From assembly GCA_015486915.1 (NCBI GenBank), contig WFQS01000399.1, forward strand, positions 1 through 6,004: a stretch of 6,004 nucleotides of DNA. The letters run 5' to 3'. The translations under genes were made by a program, and so were the position numbers. The notes beneath the pieces were generated by a model. It saw only the letters and a list, made by a program, of their open reading frames with translations, ran no database searches and was not told the DNA's origin. This document shows, piece by piece, positions 1 through 5,997 of this stretch (position 1 is the stretch's first letter; every line of letters begins with the position of its first letter). Source of the DNA: Desulfobacteraceae bacterium. Its GTDB lineage: Bacteria > Desulfobacterota > Desulfobacteria > Desulfobacterales > Desulfobacteraceae.

Positions 1-1
1 A

Positions 2-133
2 ATAAGTTGAACAGAAATAGCGCAGAATTCCGGCCCATGTACAAGGCGCATTAAAGGTTGCATACTCAACGTATTCGGCCTTTGATGCAACGAAGTAGAT
101 GGGCCGGAAGACAAGCAATTTCGTTCAACTTAT
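2..133. repeat. Long imperfect palindrome (hairpin element) upstream of the receiver gene
   Basis: The whole stretch folds back on itself around a TCAAC loop at 66-70. Seen pairings: outer arms 2-12 (ATAAGTTGAAC) with 123-133 (GTTCAACTTAT) are perfect over 11 bp. A GC-rich block 28-38 (TTCCGGCCCAT) pairs perfectly with 99-109 (ATGGGCCGGAA). The apical stem 62-65/71-74 (ATAC/GTAT) is perfect. The segments between show partial complementarity with small gaps. There is no coding sequence or transposase. It looks like a dispersed palindromic intergenic repeat, either MITE-like or REP/BIME-like. It could also fold in RNA as part of a leader or as the terminator of a gene left of the window. Its left end may extend beyond the window. 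Confidence 0.75.
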
Positions 134-150
134 AAAATTTTCGATCCTTA
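123..150 (+). repeat. 28-bp direct repeat, copy 1
   Basis: This 28-bp sequence (starts GTTCAACTTA, ends TCGATCCTTA) recurs without mismatch at 3225-3252 in the same orientation. Similarity extends 4 bases further left with one mismatch (119-150 against 3221-3252). The first 11 bases are also the right arm of the upstream palindrome. The two copies flank the three plus-strand genes. It may be the end of a dispersed repeat family or an att-like recombination site; the sequence alone cannot decide. Confidence 0.85.
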
Positions 151-154
151 TAAT
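124..154 (+). promoter_or_regulatory. Possible sigma-70-type promoter for the three-gene operon
   Basis: A perfect TATAAT hexamer lies at 149-154, 23 bases before the start codon of the receiver gene. The best upstream partner is TTCAAC at 124-129, a poor match to TTGACA, with a long 19-base spacer. The -10 straddles the right edge of the 28-bp repeat: TA comes from the repeat and TAAT from the flank. An AT-rich position such as this can produce TATAAT by chance, and it would leave a short leader, so this is tentative. Confidence 0.35.
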
Positions 155-164
155 TTAAACAAAT

Positions 165-171
165 TAAGGAG
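165..171 (+). promoter_or_regulatory. Ribosome binding site of the receiver-fusion gene
   Basis: TAAGGAG lies 6 bases before the ATG at 178. It is a strong Shine-Dalgarno match at good spacing and fixes the start codon. Confidence 0.85.
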
Positions 172-177
172 TATCTT

Positions 178-1560
178 ATGGCTGTAAATCCGAAAATCAA
201 AATTCTTGTGGTTGATGACTCGGGTACCATGCGAATGATGTTTAAGCAGATCCTGAATAAGGCTGGTTTTGAGAATATTGTTACGGCTGTGGATGGGAAT
301 GACGGAATCAAAAAAGTACAAGAGGAAAAACCTGACCTTGTTGTAAGTGACTGGAACATGCCTAATAAAGACGGTCTTGAATTCCTAAAGTGGCTTAGAA
401 GTAAGGATGAATATAAAGATCTTCCCTTTATCATGGCAACTGCCCAGTCGGACAAGGGGCAGCAGATTAAAATCATGGAAGCAGGCGGGAATGGTCATGT
501 CCCCAAACCCTTTGATGCAGACCAGATTAAGGAAGCAATCGAAAAAGCCTTTGCCCCGGAACAAGAAAAAAATACAGAACAGGATGCTCCAAAATTAAGG
601 AAGATGTCCGGTAAAAAAGTGGAACTTAATGTTGCACATATACAAATTACGGATCATCTTGCCCTTGGCGCCTTAAAACACAGGATAGAGCAGGGTGAAG
701 TGACTCCGGAATATTTTACACTTAAAACAGAACGAAAACCCGGATGGAACCCCATACAGGAAGGACTGGAAAACGGCAAGCTTGACTGTGCTTTTGTCCT
801 TGCACCCATTGCCATGGATCTTTTTGCCTATGATTCTCCCATAAGACTTGTCCTGCTTGCCCATAAAAACGGAAGCACATTTGTGAGAAGCAGACATTAT
901 GATTACAGGTTTGATTCTCTCCAGAGTTTTTACAAATACAAAGTTGTTGATATCCCGCATAAAATGTCAGTTCATCACATGCTGGCACATAAATTTTTAA
1001 GGGAGCTTGGTCTTAAACCCGGAGTCCCCGGAAAAAAATCAATTAACGTGAGGTTTGAGGTTGTTCCTCCCATTAAAATGCCGGGTATCATGAAAGAAAA
1101 TGAAGATGTGGCAGGTTTTATGGTTGCCGAGCCCATTGCTACAAAGGCAGTTACCCTTGGAATAGGAGACCTTGAATTTATTTCCGCTACAAGATGGGAT
1201 AACCATCCATGCTGTGTTGTTGCCATGCAGAACGATTTCATTGAAAAATATCCCGATGCTGCCTATGAATTTGTATCCCTTCTTGTGGAAACAGGGCAAT
1301 ATATTGAGGCAGATAAGGCAAGGGCCGCCGATATTGGTGTAAAATTTCTTGATCCTGACGGCAGCATTGGTTTGAATCCTGCAGTTCTTCAAAAAGTTTT
1401 TTCCCAGCCCCATGCAATAAGAATGGATGACCTCTATCCTGTTATGGAAGATCTTGATACAATTCAGAGATATATGCATGACAAGATGAATATAGGAAAA
1501 ATTATCGATCTTGAAAAATTTATTGACTTGAAATTTGCAGATGATGCATGCAGGAGGTGA
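178..1560 (+). CDS. Response regulator receiver domain fused to NrtA/NMT1-like substrate-binding domain
   Basis: The 460-aa protein starts at an ATG with a strong SD. Residues about 6-125 are a CheY-like receiver. They show acidic pocket D13/D14, phosphoacceptor D58 within SDWNMP, switch threonine T88 and conserved K110 in KPF. The usual aromatic switch position three residues before that lysine is H107. A charged linker (about 126-145) leads to a substrate-binding fold resembling the NrtA/CmpA/NasS group (NMT1-like). Its marks are the GW.PIQEGLENGKLD segment, VVPP at 295-298, and AEP at 317-319 followed by ATKAVTLGIG. There is no signal peptide or membrane segment, so the binding domain should be cytoplasmic. 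By analogy with the NasS nitrate sensor it may bind a small anion or organic ligand and couple this to receiver state; ligand and output are unknown. No DNA-binding, ANTAR or enzymatic output domain is visible. It is the first gene of a tight plus-strand operon. Confidence 0.85.
   Translation: MAVNPKIKILVVDDSGTMRMMFKQILNKAGFENIVTAVDGNDGIKKVQEEKPDLVVSDWNMPNKDGLEFLKWLRSKDEYKDLPFIMATAQSDKGQQIKIMEAGGNGHVPKPFDADQIKEAIEKAFAPEQEKNTEQDAPKLRKMSGKKVELNVAHIQITDHLALGALKHRIEQGEVTPEYFTLKTERKPGWNPIQEGLENGKLDCAFVLAPIAMDLFAYDSPIRLVLLAHKNGSTFVRSRHYDYRFDSLQSFYKYKVVDIPHKMSVHHMLAHKFLRELGLKPGVPGKKSINVRFEVVPPIKMPGIMKENEDVAGFMVAEPIATKAVTLGIGDLEFISATRWDNHPCCVVAMQNDFIEKYPDAAYEFVSLLVETGQYIEADKARAADIGVKFLDPDGSIGLNPAVLQKVFSQPHAIRMDDLYPVMEDLDTIQRYMHDKMNIGKIIDLEKFIDLKFADDACRR
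1552..1560 (+). promoter_or_regulatory. Ribosome binding site overlapping the upstream stop codon
   Basis: AGGAGGTGA is a near-perfect anti-16S match and contains the TGA stop of the receiver-fusion gene (1558-1560). It sits 4 bases before ATG 1565 and selects that start over the in-frame ATGs at 1535 and shortly after, which have no such site and lie inside the upstream gene. The arrangement suggests translational coupling. Confidence 0.9.
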
Positions 1561-1564
1561 AAAT

Positions 1565-2119
1565 ATGAGAATTACCGATCCTGAAATTATAAAAACAGGT
1601 GAAATGGATCTGATAGATTCCGTAAAAGATGATCTTGACTGGGATGTTGTTAAAAGCATCATAAAAAACAGGTTGAATATGAAGTCCTTTGATTCAAAGG
1701 GGGGAGAAATTGTTGTAGTTGACGGTAAAATTGCCTTTAGAATTGACCTTGAGCTTAAAATGTCTGTCAGCCTGATGTTTGACAGAGATGGCAATTATAT
1801 AGATGGTGATGATACTTCTTCGGATATTGATTTTTCAGAGGATTTAGACTTCTCACAAAAGGCCGGTCAAACAGAACAAACGGTCGATCAAACAGAACGG
1901 GTTGGTTCGGATAAGTCCGTCCAGTTGGAAATGGAGACTCAAGTTGAAAAAAATGACCTTGAATTTGGCCTGCCTGATTTTAATGAAGAATTAGATTCCA
2001 GCGGGGAAAATGATACCCTGGATGACGACATTGAAAATGATATTGATGATGATATCGATGATGATATCGATGATATTCTCGAAGAGACACGTGAACTCTG
2101 GAAAAAGAAAAAAGAATAG
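1565..2119 (+). CDS. Hypothetical acidic protein with C-terminal IDDD repeats
   Basis: I do not recognise this 184-aa protein. The start at 1565 is chosen for the strong SD overlapping the previous stop. Residues 1-80 look like a small globular domain: a predicted helical stretch (DWDVVKSIIKNRL) is followed by alternating hydrophobic strands (GGEIVVVDGKIAFRIDLELKMSVSLMFD). From about residue 81 the chain is low-complexity, polar and very acidic, likely disordered. It includes a short QTE duplication (11-bp DNA repeat, 1867-1877 and 1888-1898) and four tandem 4-residue units (IEND, IDDD, IDDD, IDDI) at residues 156-171. It ends in a basic KKKKE tail. There is no signal peptide, membrane segment or cysteine pattern. 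The 4-bp gap to the receiver-fusion gene suggests it is made with that protein and may be its partner, which is inference only. Confidence 0.8.
   Translation: MRITDPEIIKTGEMDLIDSVKDDLDWDVVKSIIKNRLNMKSFDSKGGEIVVVDGKIAFRIDLELKMSVSLMFDRDGNYIDGDDTSSDIDFSEDLDFSQKAGQTEQTVDQTERVGSDKSVQLEMETQVEKNDLEFGLPDFNEELDSSGENDTLDDDIENDIDDDIDDDIDDILEETRELWKKKKE
2030..2077 (+). repeat. Four tandem 12-bp units inside the acidic gene
   Basis: Units at 2030-2041, 2042-2053, 2054-2065 and 2066-2077 follow the pattern ATYGATGATGAT. The middle two differ at one position; the first and last are more diverged. Each encodes four residues (IEND, IDDD, IDDD, IDDI). The period is a multiple of three, so changes in unit number by slippage would keep the frame. 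Confidence 0.85.
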
Positions 2120-2122
2120 CTG

Positions 2123-3142
2123 ATGATGTCCTCTTCTGATCTAAGACCTGATGGATCAGGTGGAATAAATGCTCTGGGTTTGTCCTCCGGCGGACTTGAC
2201 AGTATTCTTGCTGCCATGATTTTAAAACAGCAGGGTATTGATGTCACATGGATAAGTTTTACAACGCCTTTTTTTGATTGTGATGCAGCCATGAAAGCTT
2301 CCGTATCAACTGGGATACCTATTATCATTGAAGATATTACAGATGAATATCTTAAAATGCTTGCCGATCCTCCTGCAGGATACGGTAAGAATATGAATCC
2401 CTGTATGGATTGCCATGCTCTTATGTTTGCAAGGGCAGGTGTTGTCATGCGGAACAGGGGGTTTGATTTTCTTTTCAGCGGTGAGGTGGCAGGACAACGT
2501 CCCATGTCACAGAGAAAAAATTCCATGAGATATATTGAAAAAAGATCAGGTTTTGAAGGTTATATACTCCGCCCGCTGAGCGGCAGAATACTTCCTCGAA
2601 CAATTGCTGAACAAAAGGGATTTGTGAACCGGGAGAAACTTTTATCCATTTCAGGCAGATCACGGAAAATTCAGATAAAATTGGCGGAACAATTTGGTAT
2701 TAAAGATTACCCCGCTCCTGCCGGAGGATGTCTGTTAACGGATCATGGATTTTCAGAAAAATTAAAAGATCTGATGTTTATACAGAAAAAATTTAATAAA
2801 AGAGATCTTTTTCTTTTAAAGCATGGCCGTCATTTAAGGCTTGATAAAAACACAAAAATCGTGGTTGGAAGATCAAAGTCCGATAACGACAATATTATGA
2901 AGCTTTATGACAGAGAAAACGACATCCTGATCAAACACGCTTTTATGCCGGGTCCGGATCTTTTAATACCTTCAGGAACATCTGAACCGCTTGTGAAGAT
3001 GGCAGCCTCAATCTGCGCAGGATACACAAAAACCAAACCCGGTGATCCTGCTGAAATGCAAGTAAGGTCAGGAAATAGATGTCAGATCCTAAAGGTTCCT
3101 GCATTCAGTCCGGCAGAATTTCAGCATATGATAATAAAATGA
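2123..3142 (+). CDS. PP-loop ATP pyrophosphatase, thiouridylase-like, with NFACT-R-like C-terminus
   Basis: This 339-aa protein has the N-type ATP pyrophosphatase PP-loop SSGGLDS at residues 21-27, as in MnmA and ThiI-type tRNA thiolases that adenylate a uridine and then insert sulfur. NPCMDCH (92-98) gives C94 and C97, and PAGGCLLTD carries C203. The spacing recalls the paired catalytic cysteines of MnmA. The C-terminal third contains HGRHLRL and VVGRSKSDN, resembling the NFACT-R/DUF814-type RNA-binding fold. The protein is too divergent for MnmA and lacks the THUMP domain of full ThiI, so I give no symbol. Databases may label such proteins ThiI-like. RNA thiolation is a family inference and the substrate is unknown. 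It starts 3 bp after the acidic gene at a tandem ATG ATG with no clear SD, so translation probably depends on coupling. The exact start is less certain, but the PP-loop lies downstream of any likely alternative. Confidence 0.8.
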   Translation: MMSSSDLRPDGSGGINALGLSSGGLDSILAAMILKQQGIDVTWISFTTPFFDCDAAMKASVSTGIPIIIEDITDEYLKMLADPPAGYGKNMNPCMDCHALMFARAGVVMRNRGFDFLFSGEVAGQRPMSQRKNSMRYIEKRSGFEGYILRPLSGRILPRTIAEQKGFVNREKLLSISGRSRKIQIKLAEQFGIKDYPAPAGGCLLTDHGFSEKLKDLMFIQKKFNKRDLFLLKHGRHLRLDKNTKIVVGRSKSDNDNIMKLYDRENDILIKHAFMPGPDLLIPSGTSEPLVKMAASICAGYTKTKPGDPAEMQVRSGNRCQILKVPAFSPAEFQHMIIK

Positions 3143-3224
3143 CACCTTTGTGAAACCACGTTATCGTTTCCTCCCACCTGCTTTCCACGTCAGACTCAAG
3201 GACCCGCTCAAAAATTAATGTTTT

Positions 3225-3252
3225 GTTCAACTTATAAAATTTTCGATCCTTA
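3225..3252 (+). repeat. 28-bp direct repeat, copy 2, ending on the HDOD stop codon
   Basis: Identical over 28 bases to 123-150. It lies at the right end of the 107-bp spacer between the converging genes. Its last three bases (TTA, 3250-3252) are the complement of the TAA stop of the minus-strand HDOD gene. The rest of the palindromic element seen at 2-133 is not present here: 3143-3220 shows no convincing match to it. I also see no good intrinsic terminator hairpin in 3143-3249. Confidence 0.85.
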
Positions 3253-4095
3253 ATTCATGTTGAACTTTGCCTGGTAGTCTTCAATGGCAATTTCCATCTC
3301 TGCAAGGCCGATTTCAGATATTCCAAGAATGTCGGCCTCGACGGATGAGGCGATCCGTGCAGTATCTTCCTCTTTGTTTCCCTGTTCCATTTTGTTACAG
3401 ACCTGGTTCACACATCTGACAAGAACGAGAAGTACATCTGTCTGGTCAAATTTGTCTTTATGATGATCACCGGCAATTTTGCAGAGCGATTCAGGAAGAT
3501 TCCAGTGTGATAAAAGCTCAAATCCCTGTTCAGCGTGGAGTTTAGCAATAATTTCTTCAATGAGCGAATTGGCCGGATAATTTTTTATCAATTTTCCGGC
3601 TTTCATTTTTTCAAAGGCAGTCAGAAGATAGAGTTTTCCCATATCGTGCAGCAGTCCGGCTATGAAGCTTTTTGGGATCAAATCTTCCAGTTCAAGGTAT
3701 TTTGCCGTCCAGAAAGACCCAACAGCACATGAAAGAGAATGATTTAACAGTGCCTGCTGAAATTTCCTGATAAAAGGATCACTGGATTGAAAATTATTTT
3801 TATGAACAGCCTGAACAATGATATTGCACAGTTCAATTCTGCCAAGCCGGATCATAGCCTCTTTAATGGTGGAAACCTGTTCCAGGCCCCGGTAATAGGA
3901 AGAGTTTGCCATTTTCAAAACGTAACTTGTAAGAGAAGGGTCAAGCTTGATCATCATCTCTATTTTTTTAAAATTCGGATCGTTTTTTGCAATCTCATTC
4001 TGGAGCTTTAATGAGTTTTTACTCAGCACAGGAAGAGAATCTTCCTTTTCCATCTGGGATTTAAGGATATCAATGATTGATTTTTCTTTTTTCAT
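3250..4095 (-). CDS. HDOD domain protein
   Basis: This 281-aa cytoplasmic protein is essentially a stand-alone HDOD domain, with no receiver, GGDEF or EAL domain attached. The opening segment LPVLSKNSLKLQNEIAKNDP leads to DPSLTSYVLKMANSSYY (about 52-68) and STIKEAMIRLG (75-85), both typical of HDOD proteins. HD-type residues are visible: H119, the doublet H150/D151 in GLLHDMGKL, H187, and HH at 211-212 after WNLP. HDOD proteins act in bacterial signalling and are often tied to c-di-GMP, motility or surface behaviour. Whether this one hydrolyses anything cannot be read from the sequence; it lacks a GYP motif. It starts 3 bp after the pilus/secretion ATPase gene, with SD AGGGTG inside the end of that gene, so the two are likely co-transcribed. 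Its stop codon falls in a 28-bp repeat. Confidence 0.9.
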   Translation of the reverse strand: MKKEKSIIDILKSQMEKEDSLPVLSKNSLKLQNEIAKNDPNFKKIEMMIKLDPSLTSYVLKMANSSYYRGLEQVSTIKEAMIRLGRIELCNIIVQAVHKNNFQSSDPFIRKFQQALLNHSLSCAVGSFWTAKYLELEDLIPKSFIAGLLHDMGKLYLLTAFEKMKAGKLIKNYPANSLIEEIIAKLHAEQGFELLSHWNLPESLCKIAGDHHKDKFDQTDVLLVLVRCVNQVCNKMEQGNKEEDTARIASSVEADILGISEIGLAEMEIAIEDYQAKFNMN

Positions 4096-4098
4096 AAA

Positions 4099-5997
4099 TT
4101 ATACACCCTGTAATCTTCTGATTTCTTTAATTGCTCTTGGTGGTAAAAGTTTTGGCACACACCGGAAAATCTCGCTGATGGTCGTTATCCCAGCTGCTGC
4201 CTTATACACTGCATCCTCAAAAAGGGTAACAAGTCCTGCGGTTTCCATGCAGATTTTTCTTATCTCATAACTTGGCCTGCTGTTTAAAATGGCATCCCTT
4301 ACAAATTCATTGAGTACAAGAAGTTCAAAAACAGCTATTCTACCCTTATATCCTGTATGGTTGCAGCTTGGACACCCCTCTCCCTTAAGGAACTGATACC
4401 GTGAAGTATCAGCAGGGGTGTATCCCATTTTTTGAAGTTCTTCAGGAGTCGGTTTATGGGGTTTTGCGCACGAGGCACACACTTTTCTTAAAAGTCTCTG
4501 CCCGAGAACGGCAACAATTGTTGAAGCGATAAGTGACGGCTCGATCTCCATGCTCATCAGTCTGACAAGGCCGCTTACACTGTCTTCCGTATGAAAGGAG
4601 GTAAACACTTTATGACCCGTCATGGATGCCTGTATGGCAACTTCAGCAGAATAACGGTCTCTTATTTCTCCAATTACAATCACATCCGGGTCCTGCCTGA
4701 CGACATGTTTAAGTGTTTCTTCAAAGCTAAGGCCAATATCCGGATTTATGGAACACTGGGAAATGTCATCAAGGGTATATTCAACGGGATCTTCAGCCGT
4801 GATTATACTTATCTGGGGGGTTTTTATATGGCCGATGCAGCTGAAAAGGGTTGTTGTTTTGCCTGAACCTGTGGGACCTGTAGCAATAACCACCCCGCTT
4901 GGAACATTGACGGCATCCAGCAAAAATTTTTTTAAAATTCTTGGCTGCATGCCGAGGTGATCTATATTAACAACCTGATTGGTTCTGTTCAAAATCCGCA
5001 TGACAATTTTTTCGCCATGGATCGTAACGTAAAACGATATGCGCAGGGCAAATTCACTGCCATTGTACTCAAAGACAATTCTCCCGCCCTGATGACGTCT
5101 TTTTTCAGTAATATTTAAATTGCTCATTATTTTCAGGCGGCTTGTTACCATGGGAATAATACTTGGAGGGAAATCTTTATAATGGACAAGCACGCCGTCC
5201 TGACGGAAACGAACCTGCAGTCTGTCCTTTAAAGGCTCGATGTGAATATCACTTACATCACTCATAAGGGCTTTTCCAATGATTGAATCAACTATACCCT
5301 GGGCTGAATTCTGATCAATGATTTTATCTTTTTTCTTAAGGCTGATTTCCAGTTTATCAAGAGCCGTTTTAATGGAACTGAGGGATGCCACACCAATTGT
5401 AATTTCCGGCCCGAAATTTTTTTTGGCAGCTTCAATATTGGAGGGATTAAGTGGATCATTAAAAATAATTAAAGTTTTGCCATCTTTTTCTTTTATCGGA
5501 ATAAACTGGTTGGCACGGCACCATTCAACAGGAATTTTAGATGCAAGATCTCTGTCAATTTCTAAAATGTCCGGTTCAATATGGGGAAACCCCATCTGAA
5601 CGGAAAGAAGCTCAAGAAAAGAATTTTCACTGAGAAATTTATGCTCAATAAGTATTTCTCCAAGTTTCTTTTTCTGTTTTTCCTTTTTTTGAATCTCAAG
5701 AGCGGCGTTCAGTTTCTCTTTTGTTATGTATCCAAGTTCCAGCAGCAGATCTCCCACCCTTATGGAGAGGTTTTCTTTGCGAAGCGTTTCTTTAATCTGG
5801 TTTTCCGACAAATATCCAAGATCAACCAGTATATCAAGCAGCGTAATATCGGATGCAAGCTTTGACTTTATTCTTAATGCATGCTGCACCTGTTTTTCGT
5901 TTATAACGTTTTGTTTGACAAGGCAGTCAACTATCTCACCGGTCTTTCTCTTTTGGTCTTTTTCCTTATCCGGGATATCATCCATATCTTCTATCAT
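4099..5997 (-). CDS. PilB/GspE-family secretion/pilus assembly ATPase with N-terminal MshEN-like modules
   Basis: This 632-aa hexameric-type ATPase would energise type IV pilus extension or type II secretion from the cytoplasmic side. Walker A GPTGSGKTTT is at 374-383 (K380). The Asp-box region is ITAEDPVEY and the Walker B region is DPDVIVIGEIRD at 436-447 (E444). The His-box segment is TSFHTED. A tetracysteine zinc site is C507/C510 and C542/C545, a mark of PilB/GspE as opposed to PilT. Residues 80-103 (R80, G82, L85, L86, G89, I91, L96, L100, Q103) match the MshEN c-di-GMP-binding pattern well. A second, weaker motif follows at 111-134 (K111 for R, K120 for G). Residues 20-75 look like an older duplicate. 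With this extra N-terminus it is longer than a usual PilB (about 560-570 aa). The first ATG in view is 5997, but the frame stays open to the window edge and no SD is visible, so the true start may lie outside. PilB versus GspE cannot be decided without neighbours. Confidence 0.9.
   Translation of the reverse strand: MIEDMDDIPDKEKDQKRKTGEIVDCLVKQNVINEKQVQHALRIKSKLASDITLLDILVDLGYLSENQIKETLRKENLSIRVGDLLLELGYITKEKLNAALEIQKKEKQKKKLGEILIEHKFLSENSFLELLSVQMGFPHIEPDILEIDRDLASKIPVEWCRANQFIPIKEKDGKTLIIFNDPLNPSNIEAAKKNFGPEITIGVASLSSIKTALDKLEISLKKKDKIIDQNSAQGIVDSIIGKALMSDVSDIHIEPLKDRLQVRFRQDGVLVHYKDFPPSIIPMVTSRLKIMSNLNITEKRRHQGGRIVFEYNGSEFALRISFYVTIHGEKIVMRILNRTNQVVNIDHLGMQPRILKKFLLDAVNVPSGVVIATGPTGSGKTTTLFSCIGHIKTPQISIITAEDPVEYTLDDISQCSINPDIGLSFEETLKHVVRQDPDVIVIGEIRDRYSAEVAIQASMTGHKVFTSFHTEDSVSGLVRLMSMEIEPSLIASTIVAVLGQRLLRKVCASCAKPHKPTPEELQKMGYTPADTSRYQFLKGEGCPSCNHTGYKGRIAVFELLVLNEFVRDAILNSRPSYEIRKICMETAGLVTLFEDAVYKAAAGITTISEIFRCVPKLLPPRAIKEIRRLQGV
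4104..4109 (-). promoter_or_regulatory. Ribosome binding site of the HDOD gene within the ATPase 3' end
   Basis: On the minus strand AGGGTG occupies 4109-4104, 8 bases before the ATG at 4095-4093. It lies within the last codons of the upstream ATPase gene, consistent with coupled translation. Confidence 0.65.

Noticed and set aside
66..476. 136-aa minus-strand open frame
   Set aside because: It runs antisense through the receiver domain and into the palindrome, has no SD, and its composition (Ser, Leu, Ile, Cys rich) is that of a reverse-strand shadow.
1535..1564. Earlier ATG starts for the acidic gene
   Set aside because: These lie within the end of the receiver-fusion gene without their own SD, whereas ATG 1565 has a near-perfect AGGAGGTGA.
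1039..1794. 251-aa minus-strand open frame
   Set aside because: It spans the antisense of two well-supported genes and their junction, resembles no known family, and is rich in Phe, Cys, Ile and Asn as expected for antisense of this DNA.
2030..2077. Short regular repeats as a possible CRISPR array
   Set aside because: The 12-bp units are contiguous without spacers and in frame within a coding region.
1939..2526. 195-aa minus-strand open frame
   Set aside because: Its Ser-rich tract is the antisense of the GAT repeat in the acidic gene; there is no independent support for it.
3143..3224. Possible bidirectional terminator in the convergent spacer
   Set aside because: I find no GC-rich stem followed by a T-run; only weak AT-rich pairing near 3210-3224.
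3225..3265. GTTCAAC/GTTGAAC inverted 7-mer as a hairpin or operator
   Set aside because: The right half is ordinary coding sequence of the HDOD C-terminus and the 27-base loop is large, so chance is likely.
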